From positions 1-28,663 of the forward strand of contig CAKPDZ010000014.1 of the NCBI GenBank assembly GCA_934149155.1: DNA of 28,663 nt. Reading direction: 5' to 3'. Below the pieces are notes generated by a model, which saw only the letters and a list, made by a program, of their open reading frames with translations, did no database searches and was not told the origin of the DNA. The translations under genes and the position numbers were made by a program. Positions 7,626 to 14,953 of the stretch are shown here, piece after piece. This stretch comes from an uncultured Clostridia bacterium. Its GTDB lineage: Bacteria; Bacillota; Clostridia; TANB77; CAG-508. The number at the start of each line of letters is the position of its first letter. The stretch's first letter is position 1.

Positions 7626-8756
7626 ATGGATATTATATATTTAGACAATAGTGCAACAACAAAAATAAAAACAGAAGTATTAAATGAAATGATGCCATAT
7701 TTAACAACAGAATATGGAAATGCATCATCATTATATTCTGTAGGAAGAAAGGCAAAAAAGGCAATAGAAAAAGCTAGAAATCAAGTAGCAGAATTAATAA
7801 ACTGTGACCCACATGAGATATATTTTACTGGAAGTGGCTCAGAAAGTGACAATACTGCATTAAAAGGATTTGCATATGCAAATAAAGAAAAAGGAAATCA
7901 TATAATCACATCAAAAATAGAGCATCATGCAATATTAGAAAGTTGTGAAACTTTAGAAAGACAAGGATTTGAAGTATCATATATAAATGTTGATGAAAAT
8001 GGTGTAATTAATTTAGAAGAATTGCAACAGGAAATAAGACCAACAACAATATTAATAAGTATAATGGCTGCAAATAATGAAATTGGAACAATTCAACCAA
8101 TTGAGCAAATAGCTAAAATAGCACATGATAGAAACATAATATTCCACACAGATGCAGTTCAAGCAATAGGGAATATGCAAATAGATGTACAAAAAATGAA
8201 TATAGATATGTTATCATTATCAGGACATAAAATAAATGCGCCAAAAGGAATAGGAGCATTGTATATAAAAAAAGAAGTGCAAATAGAAAAGTATATAAAT
8301 GGAGGACATCAAGAAAGAAATCAAAGAGCTGGAACCGAAAATGTCGCAGGCATAGTGGGATTAGGTAAAGCTTGTGAAATTGCTAATAAAAATATGACAA
8401 CACATATTAGATATTTAAGCAAATTAAGAGATTACTATTTAACAAAATTACAAAAAGAAATGCCAGAAAAATTCAGAATAAATGGAGGAATGGAAAATAG
8501 ATTGCCTGGAAATGCAAATGTATCATTTAAAGGAATTGATGCATCTGAATTGATTTTTAAATTAGATGAAAAAGGAATTTGTGTTTCAAGTGGGTCTGCA
8601 TGTTCATCTGGAAATGTAGAACCATCACATGTATTAACTGCTATAAATGTTCCAAAAGAATATTTAAACTCAGCCATAAGAACGACTTTTGGAGATAGTA
8701 ATACATTTGAACAAGTAGACTATTTAATAAAATGTTTAAAAGGATTGATAAAATAA
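7626..8756 (+). CDS. Cysteine desulfurase (NifS/IscS family)
   Basis: PLP enzyme that removes sulfur from cysteine as a protein-bound persulfide for Fe-S clusters or tRNA thiolation. 376 aa, family-typical. The N-terminal signature 'IYLDNSATTKI', the PLP-binding region 'SLSGHKINAPKG' (Schiff-base Lys202) and the active-site loop SGSACSSG (Cys326) are intact; the loop is of the IscS/NifS class rather than SufS class. No iscU, mnmA or thiI homologue is adjacent, so the acceptor is unknown and I leave the symbol blank. ATG follows GGAAGGAAAG. Downstream is the mraZ promoter region. Confidence 0.94.
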   Translation: MDIIYLDNSATTKIKTEVLNEMMPYLTTEYGNASSLYSVGRKAKKAIEKARNQVAELINCDPHEIYFTGSGSESDNTALKGFAYANKEKGNHIITSKIEHHAILESCETLERQGFEVSYINVDENGVINLEELQQEIRPTTILISIMAANNEIGTIQPIEQIAKIAHDRNIIFHTDAVQAIGNMQIDVQKMNIDMLSLSGHKINAPKGIGALYIKKEVQIEKYINGGHQERNQRAGTENVAGIVGLGKACEIANKNMTTHIRYLSKLRDYYLTKLQKEMPEKFRINGGMENRLPGNANVSFKGIDASELIFKLDEKGICVSSGSACSSGNVEPSHVLTAINVPKEYLNSAIRTTFGDSNTFEQVDYLIKCLKGLIK

Positions 8757-8765
8757 CTTCAAAAC

Positions 8766-8782
8766 AAGTGTTTGTAACACTT
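8766..8782 (+). other. Short perfect hairpin downstream of the cysteine desulfurase gene
   Basis: AAGTGTT (8766-8772) and AACACTT (8776-8782) form a 7-bp stem with a 3-nt loop. CAAGTGTTT (8765-8773) can alternatively pair with AAACACTTG (8816-8824). It lacks a T tract, so its use as a terminator is uncertain. Confidence 0.35.
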
Positions 8783-8821
8783 TGCAGATTTTAAAAAAAT
8801 TAAAAAATTTATGAAAAACAC

Positions 8822-8850
8822 TTGCAAAATAAACTGAAATGTATTATTAT
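8822..8850 (+). promoter_or_regulatory. Candidate promoter of the mraZ operon
   Basis: TTGCAA (8822-8827), 17-bp spacer, TATTAT (8845-8850). The MraZ-type repeats begin just downstream of this -10. A TATAAT at 8911-8916 is a possible second -10 without a clear -35. Confidence 0.55.
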
Positions 8851-8857
8851 GGTATCG

Positions 8858-8899
8858 AAGTGGTGAAAAGTGGTGCGAAGTGGTACGAGACGATGTGGC
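8858..8899 (+). promoter_or_regulatory. MraZ operator: phased GTGG direct repeats
   Basis: AAGTGGTG at 8858 and 8868 and AAGTGGTA at 8878 repeat exactly every 10 bp, and a fourth GTGG lies at 8895, 15 bp on. MraZ proteins are known to bind direct repeats of about one helical turn upstream of their own gene (TGGGN-N5 in enterobacteria, AAAGTGKN in mollicutes). The match to the second form and the position over the transcription start suggest autorepression. Confidence 0.8.
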
Positions 8900-8948
8900 T
8901 CGACCAGGTGTATAATAGCATCAAAATAAGAAATGAGGTGAAGTTCAA

Positions 8949-9374
8949 TTGTTAATTGGTGAATACGAGCACTCTTTAGACGCAAAAGGTAGAATGATAA
9001 TGCCAGCCAAGTTAAGACAAGACATTGGTGAAAAATTCATTATTACTAAAGGTTTAGATGGATGTTTATTCGTATTTTCTCAAAATGAATGGTTGAATTT
9101 CGAAGCAAAACTAAAAGCACTACCACTAACAGACAAAAATGCGAGAAATTTTGTTAGATTTTTCTTATCAGGAGCGACAGAATGTGAAATTGACAAACAA
9201 GGTAGATTTTTAATACCATCAAACTTAAGGATTGCAGCAAAACTAGAAAAAGATGCTGTAATAGTAGGAGTTGGAACAAGATTAGAAATTTGGGATAAAG
9301 AAATTTGGCAAAAATGTGATGAAAATATCTCTGCAGATGAAATTGCAGAAAATATGACAATGTTAGGTATATAA
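8949..9374 (+). CDS. mraZ: Transcriptional regulator MraZ
   Basis: DNA-binding protein of the AbrB-like swapped-hairpin fold that heads the division and cell wall cluster and usually regulates its own operon. 141 aa, full length. It has two tandem domains, each with the family core: 'DAKGRMIMPAKLR' (11-23) and 'DKQGRFLIPSNLR' (82-94). The TTG start is set by GAGGTG 8 nt upstream and by the canonical opening MLIGEYEHSLD. Its likely operator is visible directly upstream. The 186-bp gap to rsmH is unusually long for this gene pair. Confidence 0.97.
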   Translation: MLIGEYEHSLDAKGRMIMPAKLRQDIGEKFIITKGLDGCLFVFSQNEWLNFEAKLKALPLTDKNARNFVRFFLSGATECEIDKQGRFLIPSNLRIAAKLEKDAVIVGVGTRLEIWDKEIWQKCDENISADEIAENMTMLGI

Positions 9375-9502
9375 CTTGCAAAAGTTTATATAAAGATACA
9401 AAAGACAAAAGTACAAAAGAAATCACACAAAAGAAAAAAGTTAAAATACAAAAGAAAAAATTGCTAAAGATAAATTCCAAGAAACAAAAGAAGTATTAAA
9501 AA

Positions 9503-9533
9503 TGCAGCTGGGGAATATCAAACTTCAGCTGCA
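9503..9533 (+). other. Inverted repeat in the mraZ-rsmH spacer
   Basis: TGCAGCTG (9503-9510) and CAGCTGCA (9526-9533) are perfect 8-bp arms around a 15-nt loop, ending 16 bp before the rsmH ribosome site. The preceding 9375-9500 is A-rich with repeated ACAAAAG units and no start-bearing ORF. A role as a binding site, RNA stem or attenuator is open. Confidence 0.5.
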
Positions 9534-9560
9534 ATAACGATTATAAAAAGAGGTGTAAAA

Positions 9561-10490
9561 TTGGAATTTAAGCACAAACCAGTATTGTTAGAAGAAACAA
9601 TCAAAGGATTAAATATAAAACCAAATGGAATATATGTAGATGGAACTTTAGGTGGAGCAGGGCATAGCAAGCAAATTTTAAAACAATTATCACCTGAAGG
9701 TTTACTCATTGGAATCGATAGAGATACAGAAGCACTAAATGCAGCAAAAGAAAATCTAAAAGAATTCCAAAATGTAAAATATGTACATGGAAATCATGAC
9801 GAAATTGAAGAAATATTAGAAAATCTAGGAATAGAAGAAGTTGATGGAATACTATTAGATCTAGGAGTTTCATCATATCAATTAGACGAAAGAGAAAGAG
9901 GATTCAGCTATTTAGGAAATAATGAGCTAGATATGAGAATGGACAAAACTCAAAACTTAACAGCAAAAGAAGTAGTAAACAATTATCCAGAAGAAAAACT
10001 AGCAAATATTATTTATGAATATGGTGAAGAGCGTTTTTCTAGGCAGATTGCGAAAAATGTTTGTATATATCGAAAAACAAAAGAAATTGAGACAACAGAG
10101 GAATTAGTGCAGATAATTGAAAAATCAATGCCTGCATTTGCGAAAAAAGACGGACATCCTGCAAAAAGAACATTCCAAGCAATACGAATAGAAGTAAATG
10201 ATGAAATAAAGCCATTATATGAAACAGTAAGAAAATGCATAAAACATTTAAAAACAGGTGGAAGATTAGCAATAATAACATTCCATTCACTAGAAGATAG
10301 AGCTGTAAAAAATGCATATGTAGATGCGCAAGGCAAATGTACATGCCCAAAAGACTTACCATATTGTGTATGTGGAGCTGTATCAGAAGGGAAAATTATA
10401 AATAAGAAACCAATAATAGCAACAAAAGAGGAACAAGAAGAAAACTCAAGATCAAAAAGTGCAAAACTAAGAATCTTTGAGAAGAAATAG
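9561..10490 (+). CDS. rsmH: 16S rRNA (cytosine-1402 N4)-methyltransferase RsmH (MraW)
   Basis: SAM-dependent enzyme methylating N4 of C1402 in the ribosomal decoding centre. 309 aa, normal length. SAM-binding motif DGTLGGAGHS (27-36), 'GILLDLGVSSYQLD' (about 95-108), 'HPAKRTFQAIRIEVNDE' and 'LAIITFHSLEDRAVK' are all diagnostic. A cysteine-rich 'CTCPKDLPYCVCG' stretch near residue 260 is common in Firmicute homologues. TTG start with GAGGTG 5 nt upstream. Placed second in the dcw cluster as in most Bacillota. Confidence 0.97.
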   Translation: MEFKHKPVLLEETIKGLNIKPNGIYVDGTLGGAGHSKQILKQLSPEGLLIGIDRDTEALNAAKENLKEFQNVKYVHGNHDEIEEILENLGIEEVDGILLDLGVSSYQLDERERGFSYLGNNELDMRMDKTQNLTAKEVVNNYPEEKLANIIYEYGEERFSRQIAKNVCIYRKTKEIETTEELVQIIEKSMPAFAKKDGHPAKRTFQAIRIEVNDEIKPLYETVRKCIKHLKTGGRLAIITFHSLEDRAVKNAYVDAQGKCTCPKDLPYCVCGAVSEGKIINKKPIIATKEEQEENSRSKSAKLRIFEKK

Positions 10491-10506
10491 AGAATAACTA
10501 AAGCAA

Positions 10507-10563
10507 GGGGAAGGACATATCTTGTCCCTAGAGAAAGACTTATGAAAAAGATGTGTCCCCTGT
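10507..10563. repeat. Imperfect palindromic repeat with GGGGA / TCCCC ends (second repeat type)
   Basis: GGGGA (10507-10511) pairs with TCCCC (10556-10560) and ACAT (10515-10518) with ATGT (10551-10554). A competing inner stem GGACA/TGTCC lies at 10513-10527. It occupies most of the rsmH-ftsL gap. Its right half supplies an ATG at 10542 in frame with the ftsL-like gene. Only one copy is in the window, so its repeat nature is inferred from resemblance to dispersed GGGGACA-type elements of clostridial genomes. Confidence 0.45.
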
Positions 10564-10586
10564 CATTAACAAAGGAGGTGAGAAGC

Positions 10587-11114
10587 ATGCCAAGAAATTC
10601 ATATCAATATGGAACAAGTCCAAGAAAATATGATATGGACTATATTGATGTAGAAATAACAAAAAGCAACAAAGAAAAAACTAAAAAAATAGTAAAAGAA
10701 AAAAACAAAACAAATATAGATGCCAAAAAGAAACAAAAAACAAAAGTACAACAAGGAAGAAGTAGAGCAATACAAGTAGTAACAGTTTTGGCAATATTTG
10801 GTATGCTACTTACTGTAAGTTATAGAGAAATTGCAATAATGGAAATGTTCAATCAAAAGAAAAATTTAGAAAACAATTTAGCAGTAATACAAAAAGAAGA
10901 TGGTCAGGTAGAAAAAAGCATAAAAGAAGTTGAAAGTACTTTAGACTGGAATAGTATTCAACAAAAAGCAGCTGAACAACTAGGAATGCAAAAAAAATCA
11001 GGAACACTAGTTGACCTAGATAAATCTGATAATGTAGAAACAACAAGTAAATTAATAAAAGAAGAAAAAACTAATCTAGTTGACAAAATAATAGAATATT
11101 TTATAAATAAATAA
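10587..11114 (+). CDS. ftsL: FtsL-like septum formation protein
   Basis: Bitopic division protein, expected to pair with DivIC/FtsB and FtsW-FtsI. 175 aa from the ATG at 10587, which follows a perfect AAAGGAGGTG; the in-frame ATG at 10542 lies in a repeat and is not preferred. Layout: basic, Tyr/Lys-rich cytoplasmic tail (1-58), one membrane segment (about 61-80), then a coiled coil (about 85-120), then 'AAEQLGMQKKSGTLVDL', as in FtsL/DivIC proteins. The family is poorly conserved, so the call rests on topology and on its place after rsmH. No ftsI follows: a terminator and an opposite-strand gene close the cluster. Confidence 0.8.
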   Translation: MPRNSYQYGTSPRKYDMDYIDVEITKSNKEKTKKIVKEKNKTNIDAKKKQKTKVQQGRSRAIQVVTVLAIFGMLLTVSYREIAIMEMFNQKKNLENNLAVIQKEDGQVEKSIKEVESTLDWNSIQQKAAEQLGMQKKSGTLVDLDKSDNVETTSKLIKEEKTNLVDKIIEYFINK

Positions 11115-11116
11115 AA

Positions 11117-11155
11117 CCCTATACAAAGTTATAAAACTAAGTATAGGGATTTTTG
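11117..11155 (+). terminator. Intrinsic terminator of the mraZ-rsmH-ftsL unit
   Basis: CCCTATAC (11117-11124) pairs with GTATAGGG (11141-11148), 16-nt loop, followed by ATTTTT. It starts 3 bp after the ftsL stop. Confidence 0.88.
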
Positions 11156-11202
11156 GTTCTAATAAGTGCAAAAAATTAATGTCCGATTGTGTTCTTGTAA
11201 TA

Positions 11203-12138
11203 TTAAACACGAAGCTTTTTAATATTTTTGATTTCATCATGTAAATTATTTAAAATATTATTTCTTATATTATAAGCATCCTTAAATTCAGAATATAATC
11301 TATTAAAATCCTCAATAGACTCATCAGGTTGTAGCAATAAATTTATATATTGATCATAATATATAATATCTTTTTGTTTAGTAGAAGAATTCTTTTTATC
11401 AATAAGCTTTTGAATTTTTTCAAATCTTTCAAGTTCTTTATTCAATTTTTTTACATAGCTCATAGTAGAATAAATTTCATAATCAATATCATCTATTACA
11501 ACTTTAAGCAAAGCTTTTACAATTTTTTTATTGTTTTTACCAGCATTAGAATATTTTGTATTTTTCGGAGCATTAGCGGAAGGCTTTGTATTTGCAATAA
11601 TTATTTTTAAAGAATCAGTTATTCCAATATGAGATTTATATTGTCTTTTATGAACAAGAGCATCATATTCATCAGCAACTCTTATAATTTGAGCTTCAAA
11701 AGGGATATCTTTTTTGGTTAACCCTTGTGGATAACCTGTTCCATCTAGAGCTTCGTGATGATAATAAGCACCAGCATAATAAGGTCTAAGTTTAGAATCT
11801 TTTATACACAATTTATAACCAAGAGTTGTATGTTTTTTTATAATTCCATATTCTTCTTGTGTCAGAGAACCAGGCTTTTGAAGAACAGATGATGGAATAA
11901 ATAATTTACCAATATCGTGCAAATAAGCACAAATAGTGCAGTATTCTGTAAATCCTTTAGAAAGATGTAACTTCCTGCATAAATTACAAGTAATTGTTGC
12001 TACACTTTCGCAATGTTTTCTTGTATAAATATCTAATGAATCTAATAAATTTAATTCATATTGGATTGCTTTGTCTAAATTATATGATTTTAAGTATGTT
12101 TGATCATAAAAATCGAATACTTCTTTTACTTCTTTCAT
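11203..12138 (-). CDS. HD-GYP domain protein, probable cyclic-di-GMP phosphodiesterase
   Basis: 311 aa. The HD-GYP domain spans about residues 35-185: HDIGK (74-78, metal-binding His-Asp), His103, HHE (127-129) and DGTGYP (132-137, the GYP motif). 'RVADEYDALV' near 153-161 completes the set, so the hydrolase looks intact. The C-terminal third (about 215-311) is charged and helical, likely coiled coil, with no recognised sensor or receiver domain. No signal peptide or membrane segment, so cytosolic. Its promoter and that of the sortase operon are divergent across 245 bp, which suggests joint control of c-di-GMP turnover and surface structures. ATG follows AAAGGAT. Confidence 0.9.
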   Translation of the reverse strand: MKEVKEVFDFYDQTYLKSYNLDKAIQYELNLLDSLDIYTRKHCESVATITCNLCRKLHLSKGFTEYCTICAYLHDIGKLFIPSSVLQKPGSLTQEEYGIIKKHTTLGYKLCIKDSKLRPYYAGAYYHHEALDGTGYPQGLTKKDIPFEAQIIRVADEYDALVHKRQYKSHIGITDSLKIIIANTKPSANAPKNTKYSNAGKNNKKIVKALLKVVIDDIDYEIYSTMSYVKKLNKELERFEKIQKLIDKKNSSTKQKDIIYYDQYINLLLQPDESIEDFNRLYSEFKDAYNIRNNILNNLHDEIKNIKKLRV

Positions 12139-12170
12139 TTGTAAAATCCTTTCTCTAAAAAACTAAATAT

Positions 12171-12199
12171 ATAATAACATTAATTTAATAAATGCGCAA
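12171..12199 (-). promoter_or_regulatory. Sigma-A-like promoter for the HD-GYP gene
   Basis: On the minus strand: TTGCGC (12194-12199), 17-bp spacer, TATTAT (12171-12176), about 33 bp before the start codon. Confidence 0.55.
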
Positions 12200-12234
12200 T
12201 ATAAATTTGTTTTATTTAAAATTTGAGCGTGTAA

Positions 12235-12251
12235 TGTCGATTTATGTCGAA
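12235..12251 (+). promoter_or_regulatory. Two tandem Spo0A-box-like sites before the sortase operon
   Basis: TGTCGAT (12235-12241) and TGTCGAA (12245-12251) are spaced exactly 10 bp apart; the second matches the Spo0A core TGTCGAA perfectly and the first differs at the last base. They lie 10 bp upstream of a consensus -35, the usual location for an activator. They could also affect the divergent HD-GYP gene. Confidence 0.55.
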
Positions 12252-12260
12252 CGATTTTTC

Positions 12261-12289
12261 TTGACAAATGCAAAAATAGATGTTAACAT
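12261..12289 (+). promoter_or_regulatory. Sigma-A promoter of the sortase/adhesin operon
   Basis: Perfect -35 TTGACA (12261-12266), 17-bp spacer, -10 TAACAT (12284-12289). The transcript leader of about 85 nt includes an 18-bp AT-rich palindrome centred on TTCGAA (12325-12342). Confidence 0.75.
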
Positions 12290-12383
12290 AGTTGTAGAAT
12301 TTGAATTCAAATATTAAATCAAAAATTTTTTTCGAAAAAAATCAAAAAACTAATTTAATTAAAAATGAGGTGATAGTGAATGT

Positions 12384-12983
12384 ATGTTTAAACTCACTAA
12401 AGCTGGAACATTGTATATTGTTACATCAATAATTTTTGTAATATTTCAAATATTTATTAATCAAAATTCAATCAAAACAGAGTATACAAATCAAAATATC
12501 ATGGAACAAACAGTACAAGAATTTAGTCAAAAAACAGATTTAGGCACTAATGAAGAAAATATTGAAGATATTCAAAAAGAAGATACAACTGAAAAAAAGT
12601 GGAAAATAGAAATACCTAAAATTTCATTAAATGCAGAAATAGCAGAAGGAACAACAAAAGAGATACTAAATCGATATGTAGGTCATTTTGAAAAAACGAA
12701 ACAGAAAGAAGGAAATGTAGGATTAGCAGCACATAACAGAGGATATAATGTTAACTATTTTGAAGACTTAAAATTATTAGAAAAAGGTGATGAAATAAAA
12801 TATACATATGACGACTTTGAAAAAATATACGAAGTAGAAAAAGTAAGAATAATAAAAGATACAGATTGGGAATATTTAGAGGATACAGAAGATAACAGAT
12901 TAACACTAATAACATGTGTAGAAAATCAGCCAGAATACAGAAGATGTGTACAAGCAGTTGAAAAAGAGGAGGTTAGATATTGA
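12384..12983 (+). CDS. Sortase (class D-like)
   Basis: Membrane-anchored cysteine transpeptidase that joins LPXTG-type proteins to wall peptides or to other pilins. 199 aa: N-terminal membrane segment (about 7-26), linker, then the sortase barrel (about 72-195). The catalytic triad is visible as His117 in 'VGLAAHNRG', Cys178 in 'LTLITC' and Arg186/187 in 'PEYRRC'. The single N-terminal anchor and TLITC motif fit class D/E better than the pilin-polymerising class C. ATG lies 11 nt after GAGGTG. Its stop overlaps the start of the LPVTG-bearing protein, the likely substrate. Confidence 0.9.
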   Translation: MFKLTKAGTLYIVTSIIFVIFQIFINQNSIKTEYTNQNIMEQTVQEFSQKTDLGTNEENIEDIQKEDTTEKKWKIEIPKISLNAEIAEGTTKEILNRYVGHFEKTKQKEGNVGLAAHNRGYNVNYFEDLKLLEKGDEIKYTYDDFEKIYEVEKVRIIKDTDWEYLEDTEDNRLTLITCVENQPEYRRCVQAVEKEEVRY

Positions 12984-14266
12984 AAAAGACTTTAAAAAAA
13001 GTATTAGTTTTTGTTGTAATAATAGTAGCTAATTTTATGGTATTAATCAATACAGTACAAGCAGTTGAAAATGGAGAAGAAATTACAATATATTCAAAAG
13101 GTTATTTTAATAAAATAATTCAAAAAAGCGGAATTGCAATCAAAACTACACATGCAGTATATCAAGAAAATGGAAAAGAATATCCAGTATATTGCTTAAA
13201 TAGAGAGTTACCAGGAGTAGGAGAAATATCATCATATAATGTAAAAAGCCAAGGAGGTTTACAAGATTTAGGCTTATGGAGAGTTATAACGAATGGGTAT
13301 CCATATAAAAGTTTAGGTCAATTAGGAGTGGCAAGCGAAGAAGAAGCATATATAGCAACTAAACAAGCTGTTTATTGTTACATATATAATACAGATTTAG
13401 GATTATATTCACCAATAAATGATGCAGGAATAAGAACGATAGGAGCGATGAAACAAATATTAGAAAATGCAAGAAATTCAACAGAAACATTTGAAACACC
13501 CAATGTAGAAATCATACCAAGTGAAAAATGGATTGTAGATGAAAATGCCACACAATATATTTCAAAAACATATGAAATAAAAAGTAACAAAAATATTTCA
13601 AAAGTCATAGTAAATTTAGAATCACAACCAAAAGACACTAAAATAGTAGATTTATTAAATCAAGAAAAAAATGAATTTGATTCAAACGAAAAATTTAAAA
13701 TCTTAATACCAATAAAAAGTTTATCAGAATCAGGAAAATTCAATTTAAAAGTTAAAACACCAGTAGAATCTAAACCGGTTCTTTTTGGAAAAGCACCAAG
13801 TGAAGATGTTCAAAATTATGCATTAACAGCATATTCTTTTGAAGATGTAGATAGCGAATTGGTACAAGAATATGAAAAAAACGAAACTAAAATAATAATA
13901 GAAAAAACAGATGCAGAAACAAAAGAAAAATTAAAAGGAGCAAAATTCGAAATTTTAGATGAAAATCAAAAAATAATAAGAGTAGTAGAAACAGATGAAG
14001 AAGGTAGAATTATAATGAATCAGCTAATGCCAGGAACATATTACATTAGAGAAGTAAAATCTCCAAATGGATATGCAATAGATTCAGAAATGAAAAAAAT
14101 AGATATAAAAATGAATGAAGAGGCATTAGTAGAAGTAGAAAATGAAAAAATTATTGTAACTGTAAAAACAGAACCTGTGCCAGAAATACCAGAAAAAGTG
14201 GTAGAAGTGCCAGTAGTAGAAAAAGTAATAGTAGAAATACCAAAACTACCAGTTACAGGAATGTAA
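12980..14266 (+). CDS. Surface adhesin with thioester domain, one Cna-B/SpaA domain and terminal LPVTG
   Basis: 428 aa. Signal peptide (1-28, ending 'TVQA'). A thioester (TQXA-type) domain follows: Cys72 in 'YPVYCLNRELPG' and Gln129 in 'ATKQAVYCYI' are placed to form the internal Cys-Gln thioester that binds host amines. A SpaA/Cna-B domain at about 302-392 has candidate isopeptide residues Lys309, Glu358 ('IREVKSPNGY') and Asn388 ('VENEK'). Then comes a Pro/Val/Glu stalk and PKLPVTGM at the very end. There is no hydrophobic segment or basic tail after LPVTG, which is atypical for a sorting signal. TTG start, GAGGAGG 7 nt upstream, overlapping the sortase stop. Confidence 0.85.
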   Translation: MKKTLKKVLVFVVIIVANFMVLINTVQAVENGEEITIYSKGYFNKIIQKSGIAIKTTHAVYQENGKEYPVYCLNRELPGVGEISSYNVKSQGGLQDLGLWRVITNGYPYKSLGQLGVASEEEAYIATKQAVYCYIYNTDLGLYSPINDAGIRTIGAMKQILENARNSTETFETPNVEIIPSEKWIVDENATQYISKTYEIKSNKNISKVIVNLESQPKDTKIVDLLNQEKNEFDSNEKFKILIPIKSLSESGKFNLKVKTPVESKPVLFGKAPSEDVQNYALTAYSFEDVDSELVQEYEKNETKIIIEKTDAETKEKLKGAKFEILDENQKIIRVVETDEEGRIIMNQLMPGTYYIREVKSPNGYAIDSEMKKIDIKMNEEALVEVENEKIIVTVKTEPVPEIPEKVVEVPVVEKVIVEIPKLPVTGM

Positions 14267-14296
14267 AAAATATAAAAAGAAAGAGAGGAATAAAAT

Positions 14297-14893
14297 TTGG
14301 AAAATATTATGAAACCAAGTAAGAAAAATAGAGGAATATTAGGTATAGCTAGTATACTACTTATAATTCTTTTATTAACAGGAGCAGGAGGTTATACTTT
14401 TGCAAGATATGCATCTCAAGAGAAAGGAACAGGAAATGCGCAGGTGGCCAATTGGTCATTTAAGATTGATAAAGATGGACAAGCAACTAAAACTGTAAAG
14501 TTAGCAGAGACAGTCGATAGAAATACATTAGTACATGGAAAAATTGCACCAGGAACATCAGGAGAATTTATAATTAAACTTGATGCTACAGGCTCAGATG
14601 TAAGTATAGATTACATAGTATCATTTTTAAATGAAGCGAATAAACCGCAAAATCTTGTTTTTACATATGAAGGAAGAAATTTGAAATCATTATCAAGTTT
14701 AGGAGAGATTAAAGGAAATATTGGAATTAGTGGTGAGAGAACTGCAACAATAAAAATTAGATGGACATGGGCTTTTCAAACAGGAGATACTGATGAAGAA
14801 AAGCTAGCAAATGACGAAATAGATACTATAAATGGAACATCACCATTAGACTATACATTTGAAATTGTTGCAAAAGGATTACAAAGAACATAA
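14297..14893 (+). CDS. TasA/camelysin-like exported protein
   Basis: 198 aa. An N-terminal basic stretch and hydrophobic segment (about 14-34) lead into 'GYTFARYASQEKGTGNAQVANWSFKI', which matches the SipW-processed TasA/camelysin signature (Ala-Arg-Tyr followed by Ala-x-W). The remainder is beta-rich, with 'IAPGTSGEFIIKLDATGSDVSIDY', as in TasA-type fibre subunits. No metalloprotease motif is evident. Proteins of this kind form biofilm or spore-associated fibres in Bacillus. The TTG start is favoured by AGAGAGG 8 nt before it; an in-frame ATG at 14309 is the alternative. Part of the sortase operon; no sipW-like peptidase is in the window. Confidence 0.8.
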   Translation: MENIMKPSKKNRGILGIASILLIILLLTGAGGYTFARYASQEKGTGNAQVANWSFKIDKDGQATKTVKLAETVDRNTLVHGKIAPGTSGEFIIKLDATGSDVSIDYIVSFLNEANKPQNLVFTYEGRNLKSLSSLGEIKGNIGISGERTATIKIRWTWAFQTGDTDEEKLANDEIDTINGTSPLDYTFEIVAKGLQRT

Positions 14894-14953
14894 AAAATCA
14901 ATTTAAATTAATGAGCAATGCAAAATAATATTTCGTTAAATATAGGAGGAGAT

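Noticed and set aside
9375..9464. Basic Lys-rich reading frame following mraZ as a C-terminal extension or small gene
   Set aside because: It needs read-through of the mraZ stop or lacks any start codon and ribosome site; the composition follows from the A-rich DNA.
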